Numbered from the stretch's first letter, positions 1 through 9,020 are shown. The stretch: 28,221 nucleotides of DNA from RUG721 sp040307385 (GCA_040307385.1 JAWRJQ010000060.1:1-28221); one strand, 5' to 3'. Notes: generated by a model from the letters alone, not told the origin. Program-made: numbers and translations.

Positions 1-291
1 GGCGACGGCACGGTGTATTGGACCGAGCACGGCACGGTGTACCACCTCAACCCCAACTGCCATCACATCATCAACTCCTCCAACATCTACACCGGCGATG
101 CGGCGGCCGCCTACGAGCACGGCCTCACCCGTCCGTGCAAGGACTGCGCGCGTGCCGACGGCGATGAGACCATCAAGGCCATGGCCGAGGCGGGCACGGT
201 GGTCGATTCCGGCGACGATGCCGAGGCGGATGCCGGAGCGGAGCCGGATGCTGCAGACGAAGGCCAGGGCGAGGCCGATACGGACTCATAG
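1..291 (+). CDS. C-terminal part of a protein with a His/Cys-rich motif (5' truncated)
   Basis: The reading frame is open from the first base, so the gene begins outside the window; the GTG at 13 lies inside the domain and is unlikely to be the true start. The visible part carries VYWTEHGTVYHLNPNCHHI, then an Ala-rich helix and RPCKDC. This H-x(4)-C...C-x-x-C arrangement is familiar to me as a small C-terminal module in Gram-positive proteins (a YxT..GxxYHxxxxC ... PCxxC type) and could bind a metal. The last 40 residues are acidic and low in complexity (Asp, Ala, Glu), probably disordered. The function of the whole protein cannot be read from this fragment. A strong terminator follows at 318-349. 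Confidence 0.7.
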   Translation, partial: GDGTVYWTEHGTVYHLNPNCHHIINSSNIYTGDAAAAYEHGLTRPCKDCARADGDETIKAMAEAGTVVDSGDDAEADAGAEPDAADEGQGEADTDS

Positions 292-317
292 CCCGGGCGC
301 TGCGACCGCACGACGGG

Positions 318-349
318 GGGTCCGCTTCGGCGGGCCCTCTTCGTTCTTT
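318..349 (+). terminator. Rho-independent terminator with UUCG tetraloop
   Basis: An 8-bp GC-rich stem (318-325 with 330-337, one G-U pair) is closed by a C(UUCG)G tetraloop. It is followed by a pyrimidine/T-rich tail (tcttcgttcttt). It lies 26 nt after the stop of the first gene and ends that transcript. Confidence 0.8.
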
Positions 350-362
350 CAGCCCGACCCTG

Positions 363-497
363 CCCTGCTCGCCCCTGGCACCAGAAGGGCTTATTCCTGC
401 ACCTTGAGCCGCGAGAAAGCCTTATTCCTGAGGAATAGGGCCTTCTGGGGGCAGGAACCGCAGGAATAAGCCCTTCTGGTGCCAGGGGCGAGCAGGG
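363..497. repeat. Nested long palindrome (38-bp perfect outer arms)
   Basis: Positions 363-400 and 460-497 are perfect reverse complements over 38 bp, with a 59-bp spacer. The spacer holds a second, imperfect inverted pair (412-430 and 430-448). All four copies share a 19-bp unit resembling ccagaagggcttattcctg. Two are direct (381-399, 412-430) and two inverted (430-448, 461-479); the inner copies match the outer at 16 of 19 positions. No open frame or T-run goes with it, and the normal terminator of the upstream gene already lies before it. It looks like a palindromic mobile repeat (MITE or REP/BIME-like) or a structured RNA. I see no obvious target-site duplication at the edges. Confidence 0.85.
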
Positions 498-556
498 TAT
501 CGGGGCGCGAGCAAGATCTCCTCGCGCCGCCCTTGCGGACCGAGCCTCGTTCGCGC

Positions 557-576
557 TACTGTGAGAACGGTTCCAT
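557..576 (+). promoter_or_regulatory. -10 box and LacI-family operator of the regulator gene
   Basis: A TACTGT hexamer (557-562) is followed directly by TGAGAACGGTTCCA (562-575). The latter fits the LacI/CcpA-family pattern TGNNANCGNTNNCA. It differs by one base from the site before the PTS gene. The overlap with the -10 box and start region suggests autorepression. No clear -35 box is visible. Confidence 0.65.
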
Positions 577-604
577 ATCGTATTCGCATCGCAGGGAGGC
601 GCAC

Positions 605-1588
605 GTGGACATCAACGACATCGCGCAGCGTGCCGGAGTTTCGCGCGCAACCGTGTCGCGCTTCCTCAACAACGGCTACGTCTCGCAGGAGAAGCGCGAG
701 CTCATCGCCCGCATCATCGAGGAGACCGGCTACGTGCCCTCGCGGCAGGCCCAGACGCTGCGCACGGGCAAGACCAAGCTCGTGGGCATCATCATCCCCA
801 AGATCAACTCCAACTCCGTGAGCCGCATGGTCGCGGGCATCTCCGCTGCGCTCGGCGAGCGCGACTACCAGGCCGTGCTCGCCACCACCGAAAACGATGA
901 GACCCGCGAACTCGCGTACCTCTCCATCTTCTCGGAGCGCAACCAGGTGGACGGCATCATCCTCATCGCCACCGTGCTCACGCCTGCGCATCGGCGCACG
1001 ATCGAGGAGCTCTCGATCCCCGTGGTGGTGCTCGGGCAGCAGGCTCCGGGCATGTGCTGCGTCTACCAGGACGACTACCACGGCATGTACGAGATGACGC
1101 AGGCATGCCTTGCAAGCTCGAAGAACCCCGTCTATATAGGCGTGCGTGAGAGCGACGAGGCCGCCGGCAGGATGCGCCACGCCGCCTTCCGCGACGCATG
1201 CGCCGACGCGGGCATCGATCTCGGCGCGCATTCCTTCGCCGTCGGCGGGTTCACGGCCGACTCGGGATACCTCTGCGCCGAGCGCCTGCTCGAAGAGAAC
1301 CCCACGCTCGACACCATCGTCTGCGCCAACGACGACATGGCCTTCGGTGCCATCACCTGCCTGCGCGAATACGGCAGGCGCATACCCGAGGACGTGCAGG
1401 TTGCCGGCGTGGGCAACAGCCCTCTCTCGCAGATCTCCTACCCCGCGCTCACCACCGTGCGCTTCTACTACCGCACGAGCGGCGAGGAAGCTGCCAAGAT
1501 GCTGGTCGAGCGCATCGATGAAAGCTCGAAGGTGGCCAAGCAGCTCATGATGGGCTACGAAGTCATGGTGCGCGCGAGCACGCGATAA
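605..1588 (+). CDS. LacI-family transcriptional regulator of the sucrose locus
   Basis: A 327-residue protein of normal LacI/GalR length. The N-terminal helix-turn-helix is plain: DINDIAQRAGVSRATVSRFL at residues 2-21, followed by the hinge helix. The rest is a periplasmic-binding-protein-like sensor domain, with GIIIPKINSNSVSRMVAGI near residue 60 and TIVCANDDMAFGAI near residue 240. I chose the GTG at 605 because GGGAGG lies 6 nt upstream and the HTH begins at residue 2. A LacI-type operator overlaps its own promoter and two more lie before the next gene. It probably represses the PTS and hydrolase genes until sucrose or its phosphate is present. It is a ScrR-like regulator by context; the effector itself cannot be seen from sequence. 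Confidence 0.93.
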   Translation: MDINDIAQRAGVSRATVSRFLNNGYVSQEKRELIARIIEETGYVPSRQAQTLRTGKTKLVGIIIPKINSNSVSRMVAGISAALGERDYQAVLATTENDETRELAYLSIFSERNQVDGIILIATVLTPAHRRTIEELSIPVVVLGQQAPGMCCVYQDDYHGMYEMTQACLASSKNPVYIGVRESDEAAGRMRHAAFRDACADAGIDLGAHSFAVGGFTADSGYLCAERLLEENPTLDTIVCANDDMAFGAITCLREYGRRIPEDVQVAGVGNSPLSQISYPALTTVRFYYRTSGEEAAKMLVERIDESSKVAKQLMMGYEVMVRASTR

Positions 1589-1625
1589 TCTGACTCGAAG
1601 ATAGTTTTCCATTCGCCTAAATTTG

Positions 1626-1656
1626 TGAGAACGATTCCATAAAATCATGGTATAGT
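1626..1656 (+). promoter_or_regulatory. Promoter and upstream operator of the sucrose PTS gene
   Basis: TGAGAACGATTCCA (1626-1639) fits TGNNANCGNTNNCA and is nearly identical to the site before the regulator gene. Eleven bases later is a -10 box, TATAGT (1651-1656). The operator occupies the place where a -35 box would lie, so a bound repressor would block RNA polymerase. Confidence 0.7.
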
Positions 1657-1682
1657 GCACGCAGATTGCTTGTATTTCTGTA

Positions 1683-1696
1683 TGGGAACGTTCACA
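1683..1696 (+). promoter_or_regulatory. Second LacI-type operator before the PTS gene
   Basis: TGGGAACGTTCACA has the perfect core gaacgttc and also fits TGNNANCGNTNNCA. It lies in the untranslated leader, about 57 bp (centre to centre) from the first operator and just before the ribosome binding site. Two sites would allow cooperative or roadblock repression. Confidence 0.65.
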
Positions 1697-1712
1697 GAGT
1701 CAGGAGGAATCA

Positions 1713-3698
1713 ATGGATCATAAGCATGCAGCCGAACAAGTGCTCGCCGCGGTGGGCGGCAAAGACAACATCGTCTCCGCGGCCCATTGCGCCACGCGCC
1801 TGCGCCTCGTCATCGCCGACGATGCCAAGGTCGACATGGCCGCCGTCGACGATGTCGAGGGCGCCAAGGGCTCGTTCCAGGCAGCCGGCCAGCTCCAGAT
1901 CATCTTCGGCACCGGCACCGTGAACAAGGTCTACGACGAGTTCGTCAAGCTCTCGGGCGCACCGGCAGGCAGCACCGCCGATGTCAAGGCCGCAGCGGCG
2001 GCCAAGGGCAACATCATCCAGCGCGCCACCAAGACGCTCGGCGATGTCTTCGTCCCCATCATCCCCGCCATCGTGGCCTCCGGTCTTCTGATGGGCCTCA
2101 CCGAGGGCCTCAACAACGCCATGGGGCACGCCCTCGAGGCGAACAGCTGGTGGATCCTCATCCATACCTTCGCCAACGCCTCCTTCGTGTTCCTGCAGAT
2201 CCTCATCGGCTTCTCGGCTGCCCGCGTCTTCGGCGGCAACGAGTTCCTCGGCGGCGTCATCGGCATGATCATGAACCACACCGGCCTCATCAACGCCTGG
2301 GACATCCCGGGTGCCGTCGAGAAGCTCGGCAGCGCCGCATACCAGCTCGTCGGCCCAAGCGGCGCCGTGGACGAGATCATCGCCGCAGGCGGCATTCCGC
2401 AAGTCCAGCTCTTCGGCTTCTACAACGTGACGCTCCAGGGCTACCAGGGCCACGTCATCCCGGTCGTCATAGCGGTCTTCATCATGTGCATGATCGAGAA
2501 GTGGCTGCACAAGCACGTGCCCGACATGCTCGACCTCTTCGTCACCCCGCTCGTGACCGTGCTCGTCACCGGCATCTTGACCATGACCGTCATCGGCCCG
2601 GTCTTCTCCGCCTTCGAGGAGCTCGTCCTGCACTTCTTCCAGTTCCTGCTTGCCATCCCGTTCGGATTGGGCGGGGCGCTCGCGGGCGGCATCTACCCGC
2701 TCACGGTCGTCCTCGGCGTGCACCACATGTTCAACGCACTCGAGGCCTCCATGGTGGCCACGGGCGCCGACCCCTTCAACCCCATCATCTCCGCTGCCAA
2801 CATCGCCCAGGGCGCCGCCTGCCTGGCCGTCTTCCTCAGGACCAGGTCCGCCAAGAAGAAGGGCCTCGCGCTGCCTGCCGGCATCTCGTCGCTCCTCGGC
2901 ATCACCGAGCCGGCCATCTACGGCGTGAACCTTCCCGCCATGAAGCCCTTCGCCGCCGCCATCTGCGGTGCGGCAGCCGGCGGAGCGGTCTCCTCCATCC
3001 TCGGCCTGAACTCGATCTCCTACGGCATCACGGGCTTCTTCGGCTACCTCATCACGAGCAACCCCATCCACTACACGATCGTCTTCGCCGTGGCCTTCGG
3101 CGTGGCCTTCCTCGTAGCCAACGTGCTCTACCGCGAAGAGGACGTCGTGAAGGCGCCGGTCGCAGCGACTTCCGCCGAGGCTCCCGCTTCCGCAGCGCCC
3201 GCCATCGCTGCCGCGCCGGTAGCGGATAAGATCGATGCCGTCGATGCGGCAGGCGTGCTCGCCTCCCCCATGACCGGCACGGCCATCGCCATGACCGACG
3301 CCCCCGACCCCATGTTCGCATCGCTCGCCATGGGCAACGGCGCCGTGGTGCTTCCCGCCGACGGCGGCGTGTACTCCCCCGTCACCGGCATGGTGGGCAT
3401 GCTCTTCGAGACCAAGCACGCCTTGGGCCTCGTCACCGATGACGGCATCGAGATCCTCATCCACATCGGCGTCGACACCGTCGAGCTGGGCGGCGAGCCC
3501 TTCACCGCGCACGTGAAGCAGGGCGATCGCGTTGAGGCGGGCCAGCTGCTCATCGAGGCGGATCTCGCCGGCATCGAGGCGGCGGGCAAGTCCACCGCCA
3601 CCATGGTCATCGTCACCAACACCGACGACTTCGCGTCCGTCGAGCCCAGCGTGGGCGCCGTGAAAGCCGGCGAGAAGCTCATCACCGTCACCAAGTGA
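1713..3698 (+). CDS. scrA: Sucrose-type PTS permease, fused EIIBCA
   Basis: A 661-residue phosphotransferase permease that would import a sugar, most likely sucrose, and phosphorylate it during transport. The IIB domain (residues 1-85) has the phosphocysteine C26 in HCATRLRLV. The IIC domain (about 105-460) is rich in membrane helices and has the ITEPAIYGVNLP motif. An Ala/Pro linker (about 470-505) leads to a glucose-type IIA domain with H569 (ETKHALGL) and the expected phospho-histidine H584 (LIHIGVDTVEL). The ATG at 1713 is preceded by CAGGAGGA. The fused IIA means no separate IIA protein is needed. Sucrose specificity rests on the two GH32 genes downstream; trehalose or a beta-glucoside is less likely. 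Two operators precede it and a terminator follows. Confidence 0.93.
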   Translation: MDHKHAAEQVLAAVGGKDNIVSAAHCATRLRLVIADDAKVDMAAVDDVEGAKGSFQAAGQLQIIFGTGTVNKVYDEFVKLSGAPAGSTADVKAAAAAKGNIIQRATKTLGDVFVPIIPAIVASGLLMGLTEGLNNAMGHALEANSWWILIHTFANASFVFLQILIGFSAARVFGGNEFLGGVIGMIMNHTGLINAWDIPGAVEKLGSAAYQLVGPSGAVDEIIAAGGIPQVQLFGFYNVTLQGYQGHVIPVVIAVFIMCMIEKWLHKHVPDMLDLFVTPLVTVLVTGILTMTVIGPVFSAFEELVLHFFQFLLAIPFGLGGALAGGIYPLTVVLGVHHMFNALEASMVATGADPFNPIISAANIAQGAACLAVFLRTRSAKKKGLALPAGISSLLGITEPAIYGVNLPAMKPFAAAICGAAAGGAVSSILGLNSISYGITGFFGYLITSNPIHYTIVFAVAFGVAFLVANVLYREEDVVKAPVAATSAEAPASAAPAIAAAPVADKIDAVDAAGVLASPMTGTAIAMTDAPDPMFASLAMGNGAVVLPADGGVYSPVTGMVGMLFETKHALGLVTDDGIEILIHIGVDTVELGGEPFTAHVKQGDRVEAGQLLIEADLAGIEAAGKSTATMVIVTNTDDFASVEPSVGAVKAGEKLITVTK

Positions 3699-3714
3699 TA
3701 CCGCCCCCCCAATC

Positions 3715-3749
3715 GAGCCCGGCCGCATCTCTAGGCCGGGCTCTTTTTT
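3715..3749 (+). terminator. Rho-independent terminator between the PTS gene and the first hydrolase
   Basis: A 10-bp stem, gagcccggcc (3715-3724) with ggccgggctc (3734-3743), has a 9-nt loop and is followed by six T residues. It ends the PTS transcript strongly. The hydrolase genes 37 bp further on therefore depend on read-through or on a promoter I cannot place. Confidence 0.9.
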
Positions 3750-3785
3750 CTGCCCATGACCGCACCGCATAAGGAGATGCATATC

Positions 3786-5306
3786 GTGGCGATGAAATAC
3801 GATCTCGATCGCAAGCACAACTGGCGCCTCAACTTCCACCTTCAGACGCCTATCGGCTGGCTCTCCGATCCCAACGGGCTCTGCCAGTTCGACGGCACGT
3901 ATCACATCTTCCATCAGTACTCCCCCCGCTGGCCCTACAACGCCCACGGCTGGGGCCACTGGGCAAGCCCCGATCTCATCACCTGGGAGTTTTTGGGCGG
4001 TGCGATCCTCCCCGACATGCCGCTCGACAAGAACGGGTCCTATTCGGGCTCTGCGGTCATCCGCGACGGCGAGATGTGGTGCTACTACACCGGCAACGTG
4101 CTCGAAGCCGGCGACCATGACTACGATTACTCCGGCCGCCACGCCAACGAGATGCTCGTCACGAGCACCGACGGCCGCACCTTCGGCGAGAAGCGCCTCG
4201 TGCTCTCCGATGCGGCGCATCCCGCCTACTGCTCCAACCATGTGCGCGACCCCAAGGTGTGGGAACAGGACGGGCGCTGGCACATGCTGCTGGGCTGCCG
4301 CACCATGGACGACCACGGTGCGCTGCTGCTCTTCTGCTCCGACGACGGCATCTCCTGGGAGATGGAGGGCAGCTGCACGGGAGCGTCGGGCAAGCCCTTC
4401 GGCTACATGTGGGAATGTCCCAACGTGGTGACGCTCGACGGCAGGGAGTTCTTGTTCGTGTGCCCGCAGGGCACGCCCAAGCAGGACTTCTCCCTCCAGA
4501 ATATCTACAACTCAGGCTACTTCCCCATCGACGGGCGCGTCATCGACCTCATGGGCGCCGACCCCGGCCTTGCCGAGGCAGAAGGCCCCTATCCCTGCAT
4601 CGATGAGAGCACCTTCGTGGAACTCGACTACGGCTTCGATTTCTACGCGCCGCAGATCTTCACCGACGAGCAGGGTCGCGCCATCCTCGTGGGATGGGTG
4701 GGCCTGCCCGACATCGACACCCAATACGATGTCCCCACGCGCGAATGGTCGCACACCCTCACCATGCCGCGCGAACTCAGCCTGAACGGTGCGGGGCGCA
4801 TCTGCCAGCGGCCAGTCGCCGAGATGGAGGCGCTCAGGGGCGATGAGGTGCCCTTCTCCGCCGAGGCCGCACGCGGGTCCACCGGCACCATCGGGTCGTC
4901 GTCCTACGACATGTTCTCGATGGAGGGCGCCGTCGGCATGCGTGCGGGCGGCACCGCCGATGTGGAGATCCGCGGCATCCAGGGCGAGGGACGCCTCATG
5001 ATCAACGGCGATCTCGAGCTCATGGTGCATGGCGATACCTGCGAGCTCGCGTTCCTCTCCCCCGCAGGCAGGTTCCGCAGCGTGCGCAGGCTCCCGCTGG
5101 CGCATCTTTCCGCCGGGCGCATCGAGTCCATCCGCGCCGTCATCGACACCTCCCTCGTGGAGTTCTACCTCAACGACGGCGAGGTCACCCTCACCACCCG
5201 CTTCTTCCCGCTCGACATAGACCGGCTCTGCGTGACCTCCACCTTCGCCGCCGAGAGCTGCCGCGCGTGGGAGATGGGTTCGTTCACGTTCAAGAATTGC
5301 GGTTAG
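3786..5306 (+). CDS. GH32 sucrose-6-phosphate hydrolase/fructosidase (first copy)
   Basis: A 506-residue glycoside hydrolase family 32 enzyme. It has the five-bladed beta-propeller motifs WLSDPNGL (nucleophile D28), RDPKVW (D155) and WECPNV (acid/base E210), plus a C-terminal beta-sandwich. It would split imported sucrose-6-phosphate into glucose-6-phosphate and fructose. No signal peptide is seen, in keeping with cytoplasmic action on a PTS product. The GTG at 3786 is chosen because AAGGAG lies 9 nt upstream; ATG codons at 3756, 3777 and 3792 are in frame but poorly spaced from it. The usual Asn of the WMNDPNG motif is Ser here (S27), unlike the copy downstream. Its stop codon lies inside the ribosome binding site of that gene, so the two are co-translated. 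Confidence 0.92.
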   Translation: MAMKYDLDRKHNWRLNFHLQTPIGWLSDPNGLCQFDGTYHIFHQYSPRWPYNAHGWGHWASPDLITWEFLGGAILPDMPLDKNGSYSGSAVIRDGEMWCYYTGNVLEAGDHDYDYSGRHANEMLVTSTDGRTFGEKRLVLSDAAHPAYCSNHVRDPKVWEQDGRWHMLLGCRTMDDHGALLLFCSDDGISWEMEGSCTGASGKPFGYMWECPNVVTLDGREFLFVCPQGTPKQDFSLQNIYNSGYFPIDGRVIDLMGADPGLAEAEGPYPCIDESTFVELDYGFDFYAPQIFTDEQGRAILVGWVGLPDIDTQYDVPTREWSHTLTMPRELSLNGAGRICQRPVAEMEALRGDEVPFSAEAARGSTGTIGSSSYDMFSMEGAVGMRAGGTADVEIRGIQGEGRLMINGDLELMVHGDTCELAFLSPAGRFRSVRRLPLAHLSAGRIESIRAVIDTSLVEFYLNDGEVTLTTRFFPLDIDRLCVTSTFAAESCRAWEMGSFTFKNCG

Positions 5307-5318
5307 GAGCGATTTCCC

Positions 5319-6674
5319 ATGATCCATCCCGAGTGGAGGCCCGCCTTCCACGCAGCGCCCGCGCAGGGCTGGCTTAACGACCCCAACGGCCTCTGCTTCT
5401 TCAAGGGCATCTACCATGCGTTCTATCAATACACCCGCGATTGGCCCGCGAGCAACCTGCGCTCGTGGGGCCATGCGGTAAGCGAGGATCTGCTCGCCTG
5501 GCGGGAGCTGCCCGCAGCGCTCGACCCGAGCATCCCCGAAGACCGCACGGGCGTCTACTCCGGCTGCGCATGGATCTCGCCCGAAGGGCGCATGAACCTC
5601 TACTACACCGGCAACGTCATCTACGAGGGCGGCTACGATCGCATCCACGAAGGCCGCGAGGCTAACGAGATCCTCGTCGTAAGCGAGGACGGTCTCGTCT
5701 TCTCCGAGAAGCGCGTGCTGCTGCGCAACGCCGATTACCCCGGCACCTGCACCCTCCACGTGCGCGATCCCAAGGTGTGGGAGCAGGACGGGAGCCTGTG
5801 GATGGTGCTGGGCGCACGCGAACAGGGCGACCGAGGGCAAGCGCTCGTCTTTCGCTCCGATGACGGCATCTCCTGGAAGCATCATCGCACCATCCGCAGC
5901 CGCGAGCCGTTCGGCTACATGTGGGAATGCCCCAATGTGGGCGTGCTCGCGGGACGCGAGTTCATCGCTCTGTGCCCGCAGGGCCTGCCGAGCGAGGAAC
6001 TGCGCCGCCACAACCGCTGGCATGCCGGCTACGTCGTGCTCGACGGACGCGTCATCGACACCGATACGCTGGACGAGACGCGCTTCCGCGAGTGGGACTT
6101 CGGCTGGGACTTCTATGCGCCGCAGATCTTCACCGATGAGCGGGGCAGGACGACCCTCATCGGCTGGATGGGCACGTTCGACAAGGGCCGCACCTCGGCT
6201 CCGGACGGCCTGCCCTGGTGCCATTGCCTCACGCTGGCACGCGAGCTTGCACTCGCCGACGACGGCGGCATCCTGCAGCGGCCCGTGTGCGAGCTCGAGA
6301 GCAAGCGCGGAGCGGCGCTGGCTCTCGACGGAACGCGCGTCCTCGCCGACCATCTGGCCGACATCGAGCTCGTCGGCATGGACGCGCCCGGCGCGCTCGT
6401 GCTCGACGGCAGCCTGGCCATATCGTTTGAAGGCGACCTGCTCTCGGTATCCTTCTCCCATCCCGATGTCGGCGCAGGCCGCGTATCCCGCACCGTGAAG
6501 CTCCCCGCACCCGCGCGCGACGCCCGCGTCGTGATCGACCGCTCCTGCGTGGAGATCTACCTCGACGGCGGCGAGACGGTCTTCTCCACCCGCTGGTTCC
6601 CGGTAGCGGGCGAGCTGTCGATCGCGCTCTCGGTGCCCTGCATGCGGGCGACCGTCTGGCCGCTCGAGGCATGA
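5319..6674 (+). CDS. GH32 sucrose-6-phosphate hydrolase/fructosidase (second copy)
   Basis: A 451-residue paralogue of the preceding gene, with canonical WLNDPNGL (D21), RDPKVW (D150) and WECPNV (E203). Shared stretches such as DFYAPQIFTDE confirm an old tandem duplication, though the two differ at many positions. It is about 55 residues shorter than the first copy, mostly through a more compact N-terminus and a reduced C-terminal sandwich. No signal peptide is visible. TAGGAG, which includes the stop codon of the first copy, serves as ribosome binding site 10 nt before the ATG. Substrates could be sucrose-6-phosphate or short fructo-oligosaccharides; the sequence does not decide. No terminator is visible after it. 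Confidence 0.92.
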   Translation: MIHPEWRPAFHAAPAQGWLNDPNGLCFFKGIYHAFYQYTRDWPASNLRSWGHAVSEDLLAWRELPAALDPSIPEDRTGVYSGCAWISPEGRMNLYYTGNVIYEGGYDRIHEGREANEILVVSEDGLVFSEKRVLLRNADYPGTCTLHVRDPKVWEQDGSLWMVLGAREQGDRGQALVFRSDDGISWKHHRTIRSREPFGYMWECPNVGVLAGREFIALCPQGLPSEELRRHNRWHAGYVVLDGRVIDTDTLDETRFREWDFGWDFYAPQIFTDERGRTTLIGWMGTFDKGRTSAPDGLPWCHCLTLARELALADDGGILQRPVCELESKRGAALALDGTRVLADHLADIELVGMDAPGALVLDGSLAISFEGDLLSVSFSHPDVGAGRVSRTVKLPAPARDARVVIDRSCVEIYLDGGETVFSTRWFPVAGELSIALSVPCMRATVWPLEA

Positions 6675-6690
6675 GGGTCGGCCCGTGCGC

Positions 6691-6696
6691 TAGAAT
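6691..6696 (+). promoter_or_regulatory. -10 box before the RNase gene
   Basis: TAGAAT in the context gcTAGAATgggg lies 42 nt before the ATG at 6739. The same -10 style recurs before pyrE and other genes in the window. No good -35 box is seen. Confidence 0.5.
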
Positions 6697-6738
6697 GGGG
6701 GCGTCGATTCGCCCTCGTTGAGAGATGCAGCCGCCGCC

Positions 6739-7281
6739 ATGAACAAGAGGATCCGGGTACCCCATCTCATCGTGCTCATCGCCCTCGTGGCGCTTGCCTT
6801 CAGCCTCGGCGTGCGCGGTGGACGGGAGCTGAGTCCAGGCGATGCACCCGAGCCGCAACCCTCCCTCGAGATCGTCATCGAGGGCGATGCGGCCTTCGAT
6901 CCCGTCACCGGCGCATCCGTGGAGCGCGACGGCGCCTATACGTCGTGCGACGAAGTGGCGCTCTACATCCATGTCTTCGGCGACGTGCCCGACAACTACA
7001 TCACCAAGACCAAGGCGCGCCGTCAGGGCTGGGTGGCCGAGGAGGGCAACCTCTGGGATGTCTGCCCGGGCATGAGCATCGGCGGCGGCGGGTTCCATAA
7101 CATCGAGGGCGAGCTCCCCGTGAGCTACGATCCCGACCGCACGTGGAAGGAATGCGACATCGGCTACGAGGGCGGCTATCGCGGCCCTCGGCGTCTCGTC
7201 TACTCCGATGACGGCTATATCTTCTACACCGACGACCACTACGATACGTTCACGCAGCTCTTCCCGCGTGAGGAGGCCTGA
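6739..7281 (+). CDS. Barnase-like ribonuclease with N-terminal export/anchor segment
   Basis: A 180-residue protein. Residues 8-24 form a hydrophobic helix (signal peptide or membrane anchor), followed by a Pro/Glu-rich linker. From about residue 84 the C-terminal half closely follows Bacillus barnase: PDNYITKTKARRQGW, then GNLWDVCPGMSIGG, TWKECDIGY and DDHYDTFTQL. By alignment to barnase the catalytic set is complete: K90 (K27), E138 (E73), R148 (R83), R152 (R87) and H167 (H102). It should cleave single-stranded RNA. Cysteines at 70, 109 and 139 are absent from barnase and might form a disulfide outside the cell. The ATG at 6739 gives a clean signal segment but has only a weak ribosome binding site; a TTG at 6718 is an in-frame alternative. 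The inhibitor gene follows after 1 nt. Confidence 0.9.
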   Translation: MNKRIRVPHLIVLIALVALAFSLGVRGGRELSPGDAPEPQPSLEIVIEGDAAFDPVTGASVERDGAYTSCDEVALYIHVFGDVPDNYITKTKARRQGWVAEEGNLWDVCPGMSIGGGGFHNIEGELPVSYDPDRTWKECDIGYEGGYRGPRRLVYSDDGYIFYTDDHYDTFTQLFPREEA

Positions 7282-7282
7282 T

Positions 7283-7581
7283 ATGCTCGAGACCGAACGC
7301 CACGTCGCCCTGTTCGAGGCCGCCTTCACCGATAAGGGCGCGGTGCATGCCTATCTGGCCTCGTCCCTCGAGTTCCCCCGCTCGTACGGTGCCAACCTCG
7401 ATGCCCTGCTCGACTGCCTGGGCGACATCTCCGCGCGCACGCTCATCGCGCTCATCCGCATGCGCGGCGAAGGCCCGCTCGCCCCATGGTTCGACAAGCT
7501 CGCGCTCGCGCTCATGATCGCCGCGCGCGAGAATCCCGCTCTCGATGTGGAGATCGTCTTCGAGAACGAAGGCGCGCGCTC

Positions 7582-7585
<4 letters not shown>
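7283..7585 (+). CDS. Barstar-family ribonuclease inhibitor
   Basis: A 100-residue cytoplasmic protein with the barstar signature SYGANLDALLDCL (residues 34-46). By alignment to barstar, D35, D39 and E76, which contact the RNase active site, are kept as D40, D44 and E83. Y29 and W38 are replaced by S34 and L43. It should bind and block the RNase encoded just upstream, protecting the cell from any molecule that is not exported. GAGGAGG, inside the last codons of the RNase gene, is its ribosome binding site, so the two are translationally coupled. Its stop codon overlaps that of the convergent asnS gene by 4 nt. Confidence 0.9.
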
Positions 7586-8985
<1,400 letters not shown>

Positions 8986-9020
8986 GAAGCAAACCTCCTC
9001 GGTACTCTCGAATCTATACG

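Larger units (their letters stand above)
292..604. other. Intergenic region before the regulator gene
   Basis: These 313 bases hold no gene I can support. They contain the terminator of the upstream gene (318-349), the nested palindrome (363-497), and the -10 box and operator of the LacI-type gene (557-576). The rest (498-556) shows nothing recognisable. Confidence 0.7.

Noticed and set aside
363..497. CRISPR array
   Set aside because: Repeats are inverted as well as direct, only four units, with no regular spacers and no cas genes.
363..497. Ordinary terminator
   Set aside because: The arms are far too long, there is no T-run, and a standard terminator already lies at 318-349.
422..1660. 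Minus-strand frame (412 codons) opposite the LacI regulator
   Set aside because: It has no recognisable domain, runs through the palindrome, and the regulator on the other strand is certain.
1710..4316. Very long minus-strand open frame (868 codons) opposite the PTS and first GH32 genes
   Set aside because: It is antisense to two clear enzyme genes and its product is a His/Val/Asp-rich shadow with no motif. High third-position GC keeps antisense frames open here.
4512..6461. Minus-strand frame (649 codons) opposite the GH32 genes
   Set aside because: Same type of antisense shadow; both GH32 catalytic motif sets are on the plus strand.
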